This document shows, piece after piece, positions 18,201 to 25,272 of a DNA stretch of 38,621 nt. The notes under the pieces are model-generated. The model made no database searches, was not told the DNA's origin, and saw only the letters and a list, made by a program, of their open reading frames with translations. A program made the position numbers and the translations under genes. This DNA comes from Alphaproteobacteria bacterium (lineage in GTDB: Bacteria; Pseudomonadota; Alphaproteobacteria; Rhizobiales; Xanthobacteraceae). Within the stretch, counting starts at the first letter, position 1; each line of letters begins with the position of its first letter. Location of the stretch: positions 91,558 to 130,178 of the forward strand of contig JAPLPD010000155.1 in the NCBI GenBank assembly GCA_026400395.1, read 5' to 3'.

Positions 18201-18739
18201 CGTCCGATCGGGCTGTCCGGCTGCCGCGCGGCGTCGAGTAGCACCGCGCGGCGGATGTCCTCCAGAAGCTGCTTCTGCTGCGTCTCCTCCAGCACGCGGA
18301 ACCGCGCGGCCACGTTGGCCTCGAACGGAAACTGCTGCAGCAGCCGCGTGCAGAACCCGTGGATGGTCTGCACCTTGAGTCCGCCCGGTGTTTCCAGCGC
18401 CGAGGCAAACAGCCGCCGGGCCTGGGCGCGCCGGTTCGGCCCGATATCGCGCACGCCGATGTCGCGGATGGCCGCGTCAAGCTCGGCGTCATCGAGTTTC
18501 ACCCACTTGCCGAGCGTCTCGAAGATGCGGTTCGCCATGTTGGCGGATGCCGCTTTGGTGAAGGTCAGGCACAGGATTTTCGCGGGATTCGTGCCTTCGA
18601 GCAGCAGGCGAATGACCCGTTGCGCCAGCACATGGGTCTTGCCGGAGCCGGCGTTGGCGGACACCCATGCCGACGTCGCCGGGTCGGATGCGGCGTGCTG
18701 GTTGGCGATGACCGCGGGCGGGATCGTAGCGATGCTCAT
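15272..18739 (-). CDS. addA: Double-strand break repair helicase-nuclease AddA
   Basis: UvrD-type helicase subunit of the AddAB complex, which resects DNA ends for RecA. From ATG 18739 the protein has 1155 residues. The longer frame to 18784 lies within addB and is rejected because ATG 18739 overlaps the addB stop (ATGA). Visible motifs: Walker A NAGSGKT (about 29-35), DEAQDTSPDQWD (motif II), GDDKQSIFSFQGA (motif III), VMTVHGAKGLEAPVV (motif V) and a C-terminal RecB-type nuclease motif QIADYKTN near residue 1095. Walker A and the nuclease are both intact, so it should be active. Confidence 0.95.
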   Translation of the reverse strand: MSIATIPPAVIANQHAASDPATSAWVSANAGSGKTHVLAQRVIRLLLEGTNPAKILCLTFTKAASANMANRIFETLGKWVKLDDAELDAAIRDIGVRDIGPNRRAQARRLFASALETPGGLKVQTIHGFCTRLLQQFPFEANVAARFRVLEETQQKQLLEDIRRAVLLDAARQPDSPIGRALEAIIPVASDFVFELVLSESIRERNDIAAWLAHAGGLDGARSRLSAALGIEAGDTVASVEAEITDGPHLPSVQWTSAAAKCAEGSKTDQTRGAKLLEAMAATGAPRIDAYVSVFLTEKEEPRKAILTAGLVKLYPDLARRLGDEQVRVGSLCAKRRAVLTRDRTVALFTVAIEVIDRYTATKNSRGLLDYDDLITHTQTLLRRVESAWVHYKLDLGIDHLLVDEAQDTSPDQWDIIKRFVSEFTSGAGARGELRRSIFAVGDDKQSIFSFQGAAPDAFADTRDFFKHAYEDASLPFSPIPFKYSFRSAPAVLDAVDVVFKQPAAHAGLTSIPEATVHEAVRSAAPGLVEIWPMVVPDPKSETDPWDAPFDKSSVTSPRVTLARQIAGAVKVWLDRRDPVGDGDKRHAVRAGDILVLVRQRGALFEAVIRALKAIGVPVAGADRLRLTDHIAIMDLLVLADAVLLPADDLALATILKSPLFGISDDDLFGLAHNRRGSLRAALRERMPDLAARLDLLADAARQTTPFEFYAELLGAGGGRKAILMRFGAEANDAIDDFLNLALDYESRETPSLQGFVAWLRTASAEVKRDMEMVRDEVRVMTVHGAKGLEAPVVVLADTTTEPPGPTQYQPRLFRIVPEVKVPDTPACVAWLRKKADDTAPTAKARADGIAADENEYRRLLYVAMTRAADRLVVCGSIGEKPAPKGCWYDLVDQGLSASGLLVEEPGDVGDMMVKRYRKFAVDAPTAAETASSAAPAASPPAWLTEPVREAGRTAPIKPSGFVDDPDAAGWPGARDARRRALARGNIVHRLMQSLPDIPLEGRAEAARRYIERQGTGLASDFNDAERDEIANQVLAVMSGAPFATLFAPGSRAEVPIVGRVNGELINGVVDRLLITPDAVQIADYKTNHSVPSTLAEMQISYQGYIRQLAYYRAVLARLYPDRPIRAALVWTAIPSLTEIPAETLDAALAPLTSP

Positions 18740-21700
18740 TCGCCCTCTCCCTCGCCGTCGTCGGCGTCGCCGGAAAGCGACCATTCCTTGACGCGCGCCA
18801 GATGGTCGTAGTCGCCCGGGTGGCGGCGCATGAACATCGGCCGCTCGCGCGACGCGTAGCCGGTCTCCGGATTGTCGAATCGGCCGACCACATAGGCCAG
18901 CCGGCCCGCCGCCGTGTCAGCCACCGCGTCAGGCGTGGTGTCCGTCCATGTGATCAGCTTTTCCTGGCCCGGCGGATCGACGCCGCGCAGCGAGACATAG
19001 AGAAACTCGGCGATCGACGCGCCCTTGGGGACGGCGCCGAAGCGCCCGGCGCGCAGGATGGCGCCCTCGAGGCTGAGCTGCGGACTCAGGCCCGATCTCA
19101 CCTGCGGCGCGGTCGGCATTTGCCCGGTCTTGTAATCGAGGATGCCGAAGCGGCCATCGGCGCGATGCTCGATGCGATCAGCGCGCGCGCGCAGGGTGAA
19201 TACCCCGTCCTTGATCGGAATTTCCAGCGTGCCGGAAATCTCCGCTTCGATCTGTTTGATCGCGCCGCGCCGCGTGCCTTCGAAGGTGGCAAACCAGCGC
19301 GCGATGCGCTGGAACCGCGGCCACCAGAACGCCCGGGCATCGGGGAAATCCTCAAGCACCTCGAAGTGCTTTTCTCCGAGCTTGATCAGCTCGCCGACCA
19401 CATCGTCGGGCAGCTTGTCTTTGAACCGCAGCGTGAAGTCGCCGATGGCGCCGTGCACCACCGTGCCGCGGTCGCGCGCGCCGGGCGGAGTGTCGATCTC
19501 GTCGAGCGGGCGCAATTTCAGGATATGGCGGGCGTAGATCGAATACGGGTCGCGCAGCCAAAGCTCGATCTCGGTGACCGACAGCGACTTTGGCCGAGCC
19601 GCCAAGGGTGGCTTTGGCTCGGGCCGCTGAATTTGCTGGGCGCGGCGCTGCGGCGCATCCAGCGCCCTAGCCATCGCCGCGTAATGCGCGCCGCGCGCGA
19701 GCGCCGCGTCCCAGCGTGGTTTGCCGGCCACGGCGGCGAGCCGCTGCGTGAATCGCGATGCCACCGTCGGCGCGCCCCCGAGTTTGGCCGCGCGGGTGAG
19801 GATCACCTCGGGAGCGCCGAGCGCCTGGGCGAAGTCGTGCGCCGAGAGGCCGATGCGCCGCTCCGGCAGATCGAGACCGAGCGTATGGCGCATCGGGCGG
19901 CTGAGCCACGGATCGCCGCGGGTGTCCGGCGGCCAGACGCCCTCGACCAGTCCGCCCAGCACCAGGCGGTCGACCGATTGCAAACGCGCTTCGAGCGGTC
20001 CGTAGATGCGCACCCGCACGTCGGCCTCGGGCCGGCGCACCGGGCGGTCGGCAATCGCCGCGTGGAACAGCTCGACGTAATCGCCCCGTGCGACGGCGAG
20101 CGCGCCCGACAGGGCGATGTCGTCGAAGGCTTGTGCCAGTTCGTCGGTGAGGCCGCCGGCAAGCGCGGTCACTGCTTGTTCGTGCCGCTCGGCGATGACG
20201 CGGAACGGCTGCGCGCCCGGCGGCAGCGTCTCCAGCGGTGCGAGCGCGGCCTTCAGCTTGGCGATCAGATCGGCGGCGACATCGAGCTCGCTGATGTGGA
20301 TGGATGTGCGCGGATCGGACCGATGCAATGACGACGGTTGCTTGCCGTGGAGTTTCGTAAGCTCGCCGCGAAAGGTCTGCAACGCGTGCTCCAGTCCGGC
20401 GGTGTGGGCTTTGGGCCGCGGTCCGCGCAGCACTGCCCGCTCCAGGATGGCGGTCGCGGCGGCGTCGAGCCGGCACAGCGGATGCTTCAGCAGGGCCAGC
20501 AGCGTCACCGGCGGAAGGTCCTCCAGCGCGGCCTCCGCCACCAGCCGTGCAAATACGCCGGCGGGGGTGTCGGCCAGCGCATCGCCGCCGGAATCGTCCA
20601 CCGGCACGTCCCAGCGTTTCAGCGCCGCGCGGACGCGGCGAGCCAGCGCCCGATCCGGCGTGACCAGCGCCGCGATCTTGCCGGGCGTGGTCATCGCCTC
20701 GCGCAGCGCCACCGCGATGGCCAGCGCTTCTTCCTCGGCGTTGCTCGCCTCGATGGCCGTAACGTTGGACATCGCGGCGTCGGCATGCGTGATGAACCCG
20801 GGCTGCGTCAACCGCACCTGCCAGAGTTCGCTCGTGGCGGCGGGCCGCAACGCCTCCGAGACGAGCCGCTCGCGGCCGTGCGGCCTGGGCGGGTCCAGCG
20901 TCATCACGGCGTCGCGGACAATGCCGATGCGCCGCAGCAGCGCCGCCATCGCGAACTGCGGATGGCCGTGCGCCGCCTCGCCGTCGAGGCTGCCGATGGT
21001 GTCCCAGGTCGCGGCGTCGAGATCGGTGTCGAGGCCCGGTAGCACCAGCGCGCCGTGCGGCAGCGCGGCGATGGTTGCGAGCAGCGTCGCGGTCGCCGGG
21101 ATAGAGCCGGTGGAGCCCGCCGCGATCACCGGCCCGGTCGCGGCGGCGAGGCGCTTGCTCTCCGCCGCGATGAGAAGGTCGCGGCGCGCGGCCGGTTCGA
21201 TGCGGCCGCTCTCGTCGAGATGCGCCCCCCAGGCCGGGTGGATGAACTTCAGGAACCGCAGCGTGATCTGCCAGTACTCGTCGTGATCGTCGGGAACCAG
21301 ACCTTCGAGCCGGTCCCACGGCACCTGCCGGGTCGCCATATCGTCCATCAGCCGCGCCAGATCCTGCGCGAGCGAATAGGCCGCCGCCGGACTGTTGGCG
21401 ATCAGCGGCGCCTGGCCGCGGTCGCGCGGCGCGATGGTCGCCGCCCATCTCAGGATCAACTCGGCGAGCGGCAGCGCGCGGCCCAGTCCGTCGAGCGACT
21501 TCGGCAGATCGAGCGTTGCGCCGTCGGTCTCGCCGAGTGCCGCTTCGGCGAAGGCAATCTCGTCCTCATCGACGTCGCCGATCGGCACGATGCGCGGCAG
21601 GATCGCGGCGTCGGCTTTCAGAACATCGAGAAAGATCTTCTGCGCCAGCCGGCAGGCGCGCCGTGTCGGCAAATAGATCGTCGCGCCGGCCAGCGCCAGC

Positions 21701-21816
21701 GGGTCGGCGCCCGGCTTGAAGCCCAGGCCGAGCCGGTCCTGCATCAACGCCTCGATCAGCGCCGGCAGGAACGGCGCCGACGCCGGGATCGTGAAGACGC
21801 GCGGTCGATGGGCCAT
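18736..21816 (-). CDS. addB: Double-strand break repair protein AddB (alphaproteobacterial type)
   Basis: The second subunit of AddAB, 1026 residues. The C-terminal nuclease domain is recognised by ILDYKTGQM (about 930) and the preceding RADRIEHRADG. Unlike B. subtilis AddB there is no Walker A GxGKT at the N-terminus, where FTIPASAPFLPALIEAL stands. Only two cysteines occur in the whole protein, so the four-Cys iron-sulfur cluster of the Bacillus enzyme cannot be formed. Both features match the separate alphaproteobacterial AddB family. The stop overlaps addA's start. The C-terminus is acidic (DADDGEGEGE). Confidence 0.92.
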   Translation of the reverse strand: MAHRPRVFTIPASAPFLPALIEALMQDRLGLGFKPGADPLALAGATIYLPTRRACRLAQKIFLDVLKADAAILPRIVPIGDVDEDEIAFAEAALGETDGATLDLPKSLDGLGRALPLAELILRWAATIAPRDRGQAPLIANSPAAAYSLAQDLARLMDDMATRQVPWDRLEGLVPDDHDEYWQITLRFLKFIHPAWGAHLDESGRIEPAARRDLLIAAESKRLAAATGPVIAAGSTGSIPATATLLATIAALPHGALVLPGLDTDLDAATWDTIGSLDGEAAHGHPQFAMAALLRRIGIVRDAVMTLDPPRPHGRERLVSEALRPAATSELWQVRLTQPGFITHADAAMSNVTAIEASNAEEEALAIAVALREAMTTPGKIAALVTPDRALARRVRAALKRWDVPVDDSGGDALADTPAGVFARLVAEAALEDLPPVTLLALLKHPLCRLDAAATAILERAVLRGPRPKAHTAGLEHALQTFRGELTKLHGKQPSSLHRSDPRTSIHISELDVAADLIAKLKAALAPLETLPPGAQPFRVIAERHEQAVTALAGGLTDELAQAFDDIALSGALAVARGDYVELFHAAIADRPVRRPEADVRVRIYGPLEARLQSVDRLVLGGLVEGVWPPDTRGDPWLSRPMRHTLGLDLPERRIGLSAHDFAQALGAPEVILTRAAKLGGAPTVASRFTQRLAAVAGKPRWDAALARGAHYAAMARALDAPQRRAQQIQRPEPKPPLAARPKSLSVTEIELWLRDPYSIYARHILKLRPLDEIDTPPGARDRGTVVHGAIGDFTLRFKDKLPDDVVGELIKLGEKHFEVLEDFPDARAFWWPRFQRIARWFATFEGTRRGAIKQIEAEISGTLEIPIKDGVFTLRARADRIEHRADGRFGILDYKTGQMPTAPQVRSGLSPQLSLEGAILRAGRFGAVPKGASIAEFLYVSLRGVDPPGQEKLITWTDTTPDAVADTAAGRLAYVVGRFDNPETGYASRERPMFMRRHPGDYDHLARVKEWSLSGDADDGEGEGE

Positions 21817-21911
21817 GACGTTCGCATTGTGTCACGCCCGGGCAGGCGGGCGATGCGGCATTTGCCGAGTCGCCACAGATAAGCGCCGCTGTTGATAAGG
21901 CCAGTGGGCCG

Positions 21912-22634
21912 CTATCCCGCGCTGGCGGCGATCGCCGCCTCGGCCTCGGTGATCGCGCCCGGCGTGCCCACATGCATCCATACGCCTTCGAGCCGCAGCC
22001 CATGCAGCCGGCCGGTGGCCTCGGCTTTGTCGAACAGCGTGTTGAGCGAGAATGCCCCGGCCGGTGCGCCGTGAAACAGCTCCGGCCGCAGGATCGCCAC
22101 GCCGGCATACACGAACGGCGCGATCTGGCGCTCGGCACGCCGCGTCAGCCGGCCGTCGGGGGTCATGGTGAAGTCGCCCCGGCCGGAATAGCCGATGCTG
22201 GCCGCGACGGGCGCCAGCAGCAGCAGCGCGTCCATGCTGGATGGATCGAACGCTTCGGCCAGCCGGTCGAGATTGGGCTTCACGCCGTCGATCCAGATGG
22301 TGTCGGCGTTGACATGGATGAACGGTTCCCCGCCGATCGAGCCGAGCGCCTTCACCACGCCGCCGCCGGTGTTGAGCAACGCAGCGCGCTCGTCGGAGAT
22401 GACGATGTGCGGCGCGGTCCGGCCGTTGAGATGGTCTTCGATCATGCCGGCAAGATAGTGCACGTTGACCACGGCGCGCTCGACGCCGGCGGCGGCGAGG
22501 CGGTCCAGCACATGGTCGAGCAGCGGCTTGCCGGCGACCGGCACCAGCGGCTTCGGCATGCGATCGGTCAGCGGCCGCATGCGCTCGCCGAGGCCGGCGG
22601 CGAGCACCATGGCGGTGCGGGGAACGGTGGGCAT
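21912..22634 (-). CDS. Sugar nucleotidyltransferase, MurU-like
   Basis: A 240-residue GT-A type nucleotidyltransferase. The N-terminal signature is LAAGLGERMRPLTDRMPKPL (about residues 11-30), which binds the NTP and metal. HVNADTIWIDG (about 106) supplies a metal-binding Asp. Length and sequence fit MurU, which makes UDP-MurNAc from MurNAc-1-phosphate in the peptidoglycan recycling bypass of Pseudomonas. The gene starts 14 bases after the stop of the TsaE-kinase fusion, whose kinase half resembles AmgK, the partner of MurU. ATG 22634 is used; the frame continues upstream only as a shadow of the kinase gene. Confidence 0.82.
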   Translation of the reverse strand: MPTVPRTAMVLAAGLGERMRPLTDRMPKPLVPVAGKPLLDHVLDRLAAAGVERAVVNVHYLAGMIEDHLNGRTAPHIVISDERAALLNTGGGVVKALGSIGGEPFIHVNADTIWIDGVKPNLDRLAEAFDPSSMDALLLLAPVAASIGYSGRGDFTMTPDGRLTRRAERQIAPFVYAGVAILRPELFHGAPAGAFSLNTLFDKAEATGRLHGLRLEGVWMHVGTPGAITEAEAAIAASAG

Positions 22635-22648
22635 TGGTGGGACGTCTC

Positions 22649-24192
22649 TTAAGTTTGCGGCGGGGTGGGCGGCTGTACGTTCAGGCTGTACCAATCCTGC
22701 AGCGCCGCCAGAGACGGATGCGCCAGTGACCGCTGCAAATAGCCCCATACGCGCGGCATGTGTCGGATGTATTGCGGTTTGCCGTCGCGGCGGTCGAGCC
22801 GCGCGAAGATACCCAGGATTTTCGAGGCGCGCTGCGCGGCAAGCGTGGCGTAGAGGCGGATGAAATCCGCTGGCTCGAAATTGGCGTCGGTCTCGCTGCG
22901 CCGGGTCACGTATTGCCCGAGCAGCGACACCTCCAGCAGCTCCGGCACATCGACGCGGGCGTCCTGCAGCAGCGAGGCGACGTCGTAGGCGGCGGGACCC
23001 ATCATGGCGTCCTGGAAATCCAGCAGGCCGACGCGGGCAACGTCGAGCCGCTCCTGGAGCCAGATCAAGTTGGGTGAATGAAAATCGCGCAGCACCCAGG
23101 TGGGCGTCGCGTCGAGCGGGCCCTGCAATGCATCGGTCCACAGCGCGGTGTAGTCGGCACGGACCTGGTCGCTGGCGGTGACGCCGAGCCGCGGCAGATA
23201 CCAGTCGAGCAGCAGATCGAGTTCGATCAGATAGGCGTCGAGATCGTACGGCGGCAGTGAATGGATCACGTGCGGCGCCACCTGGATCGCGGGGGCAGCT
23301 CCTGGCTGTGCAGCGCCACCAGCACATCGACCGCCGCGGCGTAGCGATCTTCGATCGGCGCCGGCGGGTCCCCGGTCACCACCGGCTCCGAGCCCAGGTC
23401 CTCGATGATCAGCAGGCCCTCGGCCAGTTCCGCCTCGTAAATGTGTGGCGTGGAGAAGCCGTGCGCGCGCAGCCCGTTCGCCATGCCGACGAATGGCACG
23501 ATGTCCTCGGCGAGATGTGCGATCTGGCTGTACGGCTTGCCGTCGCGCACCGGCGGGCCGTCCGGCCGGCGCGGCGCGTTCATCAGGATGGCGCGCTGGT
23601 CGCCGAGCCTCAGCCGCTCGTACGAGCGGGTCGAGGCGTCGCCCTGGATGCGTTTGCGTTCGGCCTGGCCGAAGCCACCGGCATCCAGGAAGCGGCGGAT
23701 TGCCGGGATGCGTTCGGCGCGCGCGGCGAACGTGCCGTAGCCGGTGACGCGCGCGTTGCGGTGTTCGGGGCCGGCCTTCGGTTCCAGCGTAAACGCTACG
23801 TCGAGCCGGTCCGGCGGCAGGAAGCCGGCGGCCCGATCCGGCCATTCCAGCAGCACCACGGCGTCCTTCGGCAGGTCGTCGAAGCCGAGTTCGGCGAGTT
23901 CGCCCGGACCTTCCAGCCGGTAGAGGTCGGCGTGAACCACGGGGAAGCGCGGCAGGTCGTAGGTCTGCATCAGGGTGAAAGTCGGGCTCGGCACCGGGAT
24001 TTCCGGGTTGTCGGCGAGATAGCGGATCATCGCGCGGGCAAACGTGGTCTTGCCGGCGCCAAGGTCGCCCGACAGCGTAATGAGGTCGCCCGGCTCCAGC
24101 GCCGCGGCGATCTCGGTCACGAATCGCTCGGTGGCACGCTCGTTGGCGAGCGCCACCGTGAAGCTCGATCCGCCGGAAGAAAGGGGAAGCAT
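22649..24192 (-). pseudogene. tsaE: TsaE-phosphotransferase (AmgK-like) fusion with a 1-nt frameshift
   Basis: Residues 1 to about 150 are TsaE, the ATPase of t6A37 tRNA modification, with Walker A GDLGAGKT (42-49) and PTFTLMQTY. A phosphotransferase (APH/choline kinase fold) follows, with RDFHSPN (catalytic loop) and LLDFQDAMMG (metal site). The upstream frame ends at SQELPPRSRWRRT and the downstream frame resumes PPAIQVAPHVIHS. The switch lies at a run of five G (23291-23295, plus strand). One more base would give a single 514-residue protein. Such fusions are known in this family of bacteria (established, from memory). An error in the homopolymer is the likeliest cause, since TsaE is usually essential. 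True phase change is less likely with so short a tract. Confidence 0.88.
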
Positions 24193-24227
24193 TGGGCGAT
24201 TCCTAGTGAGACGGTGGACTCTCCGCC

Positions 24228-24335
24228 GTCATTCCGAGCGCCGCTATAAGCGCCGTCCATAACCCCAGTCTTAATGTATCGGAAGACCGAGGTTATGGAT
24301 TCCGCGATCGGGCATGCCGCTAGCCCCGGAGTGAC
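24228..24335. repeat. Intergenic palindromic repeat with long internal hairpin
   Basis: Ends are GTCATTCCGAG and CGGAGTGAC. Inside is a hairpin of two stems, TCCATAACC/GGTTATGGA and GTCTT/AAGAC, separated by a 3x3 internal loop and closed by a 10-base loop (24256-24299). It is a diverged member of the same family as the elements at 6476, 12346 and 34947. Confidence 0.6.
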
Positions 24336-24440
24336 GCGGAGTCACGCTTTTCAACAACTTGCTTGGTCTGAAGTGGCTCCAGGCGGCCGATGTCGGCGGA
24401 AACCTCCGCGAATTGTCCTGCGGGGACGGCCGAGCTCCTC

Positions 24441-24454
24441 TTGACGTGGATCAA
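24441..24454 (+). promoter_or_regulatory. FNR/FixK-type binding site upstream of the cytochrome c pair
   Basis: TTGACGTGGATCAA fits the FNR/FixK consensus TTGAY-N4-RTCAA. The centre is at 24447.5, 84 bases before the first cytochrome start. If it acts as a class II activator site (centred near -41.5), transcription would begin near 24489, just before the ribosome binding site. FixK2 controls microaerobic respiration in Bradyrhizobium and relatives. Confidence 0.7.
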
Positions 24455-24531
24455 CGCGCGGTCAGCGCAGGCAAGGAAGAGTGGATGCGGCCTCAGAGTC
24501 CTTGAGTTGCTGAGCCAAAAAAGGAGTCGAG

Positions 24532-24867
24532 ATGATCATGCGCCCAGCGGTCACGCTCAGCGTTGCCGTCGGAACGTTTCTGGCGGCGTTGCAACCGCTC
24601 GCTGCTCAAAGTTCGCGAGGAAATGCCGAGTCGGGCCGCCTCTATTCGGTCAACTGGTGTACCGAATGCCATTCGGTTGAGCCGGAAACGGCCGGCATTG
24701 GCCGGTTTGCACCCGATTTTTCGGCTGTTGCCAAGTCTCCGTCGACGTCGGCTTCCGGACTGAAAGCGTTTCTGCGGTCCGAACACATCCACATGCCAAG
24801 CTACGCGCTGAAGCCGGCCGAGGTGGACGACATCGTCTCCTACATCCTCAGCCTCAGGCGCAAGTAA
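24532..24867 (+). CDS. Small periplasmic c-type cytochrome (first of tandem pair)
   Basis: A 111-residue protein with an N-terminal signal peptide (cleavage near LAAQ-SS, about residue 26). It has a single haem c site CTECH (about 43-47) and a candidate Met axial ligand in HMPSY (about 87-91). The C-terminal helix PAEVDDIVSYILSLRRK closes a compact class I cytochrome. It should carry electrons in the periplasm. The strong AAGGAG site 5 bases upstream supports ATG 24532. It is clearly paralogous to the next gene and lies downstream of a FixK-type box, so low-oxygen expression is inferred. The redox partner is unknown. Confidence 0.88.
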   Translation: MIMRPAVTLSVAVGTFLAALQPLAAQSSRGNAESGRLYSVNWCTECHSVEPETAGIGRFAPDFSAVAKSPSTSASGLKAFLRSEHIHMPSYALKPAEVDDIVSYILSLRRK

Positions 24868-24927
24868 GCGCCGTCGGTTCCATTCGTGATCGAACTGTCA
24901 CCCGTCCAGACCGGAGCCAAACTCCCC

Positions 24928-25251
24928 ATGCGAATGCTGTTCGCGCTCGGTGCTTCCCTGGTGATGGTTCTCGCAACGCAGCAGCCGACGCGCGCCCAAA
25001 GTCCAAAGGCGGAGGTGGAAGAGGGGCACGCCTACGCCAAGGAGTGGTGTACCGGATGCCACCGGGTCGATTCGGAAAAGGCTGGAGTGTTCGCCGCCGA
25101 CTTCGCAGAGGTCGCCAAACTTCCGTCAACGACCGCCTTGTCGCTGAAGGTCTTTCTTCAGACCAGCCACAAGGATATGCCCAATTTCATACTGAATCCG
25201 GCGGAAGCCGATGCCATCATCGCCTACATCCTGAGCCTCAAGCCCAGGTGA
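24928..25251 (+). CDS. Small periplasmic c-type cytochrome (second of tandem pair)
   Basis: A 107-residue protein, with a signal peptide ending near TRAQ (about residue 24), a haem c site CTGCH (about 41-45) and a Met ligand in KDMPNF. It shares with the preceding protein the pattern WCTxCH, ADF-x2-VAK-x-PST, LK-x-FL, MP, PAE-x-D and YILSL, so the two come from a tandem duplication. ATG 24928 has GGAG 11 bases upstream; the longer GTG start at 24886 would put a polar stretch before the signal peptide. The stop lies 21 bases from the stop of the converging divL-like gene. Probably cotranscribed with the first cytochrome (60-base gap). Confidence 0.87.
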   Translation: MRMLFALGASLVMVLATQQPTRAQSPKAEVEEGHAYAKEWCTGCHRVDSEKAGVFAADFAEVAKLPSTTALSLKVFLQTSHKDMPNFILNPAEADAIIAYILSLKPR

Positions 25252-25272
25252 AGCCGCGGTGGCGGTTAGCTC

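Larger units (their letters stand above)
24193..24531. other. Divergent intergenic region between tsaE fusion and cytochrome genes
   Basis: This 339-base gap contains a palindromic repeat (24228-24335), a small GTGAC/GTCAC hairpin (24331-24345), a FNR/FixK-type box (24441-24454) and the ribosome binding site of the first cytochrome (AAGGAG, 24521-24526). No gene is credible in it. Confidence 0.7.

Noticed and set aside
18802-20331. 509-codon open frame opposite addB
   Set aside because: Shadow frame; addB explains the codon pattern.
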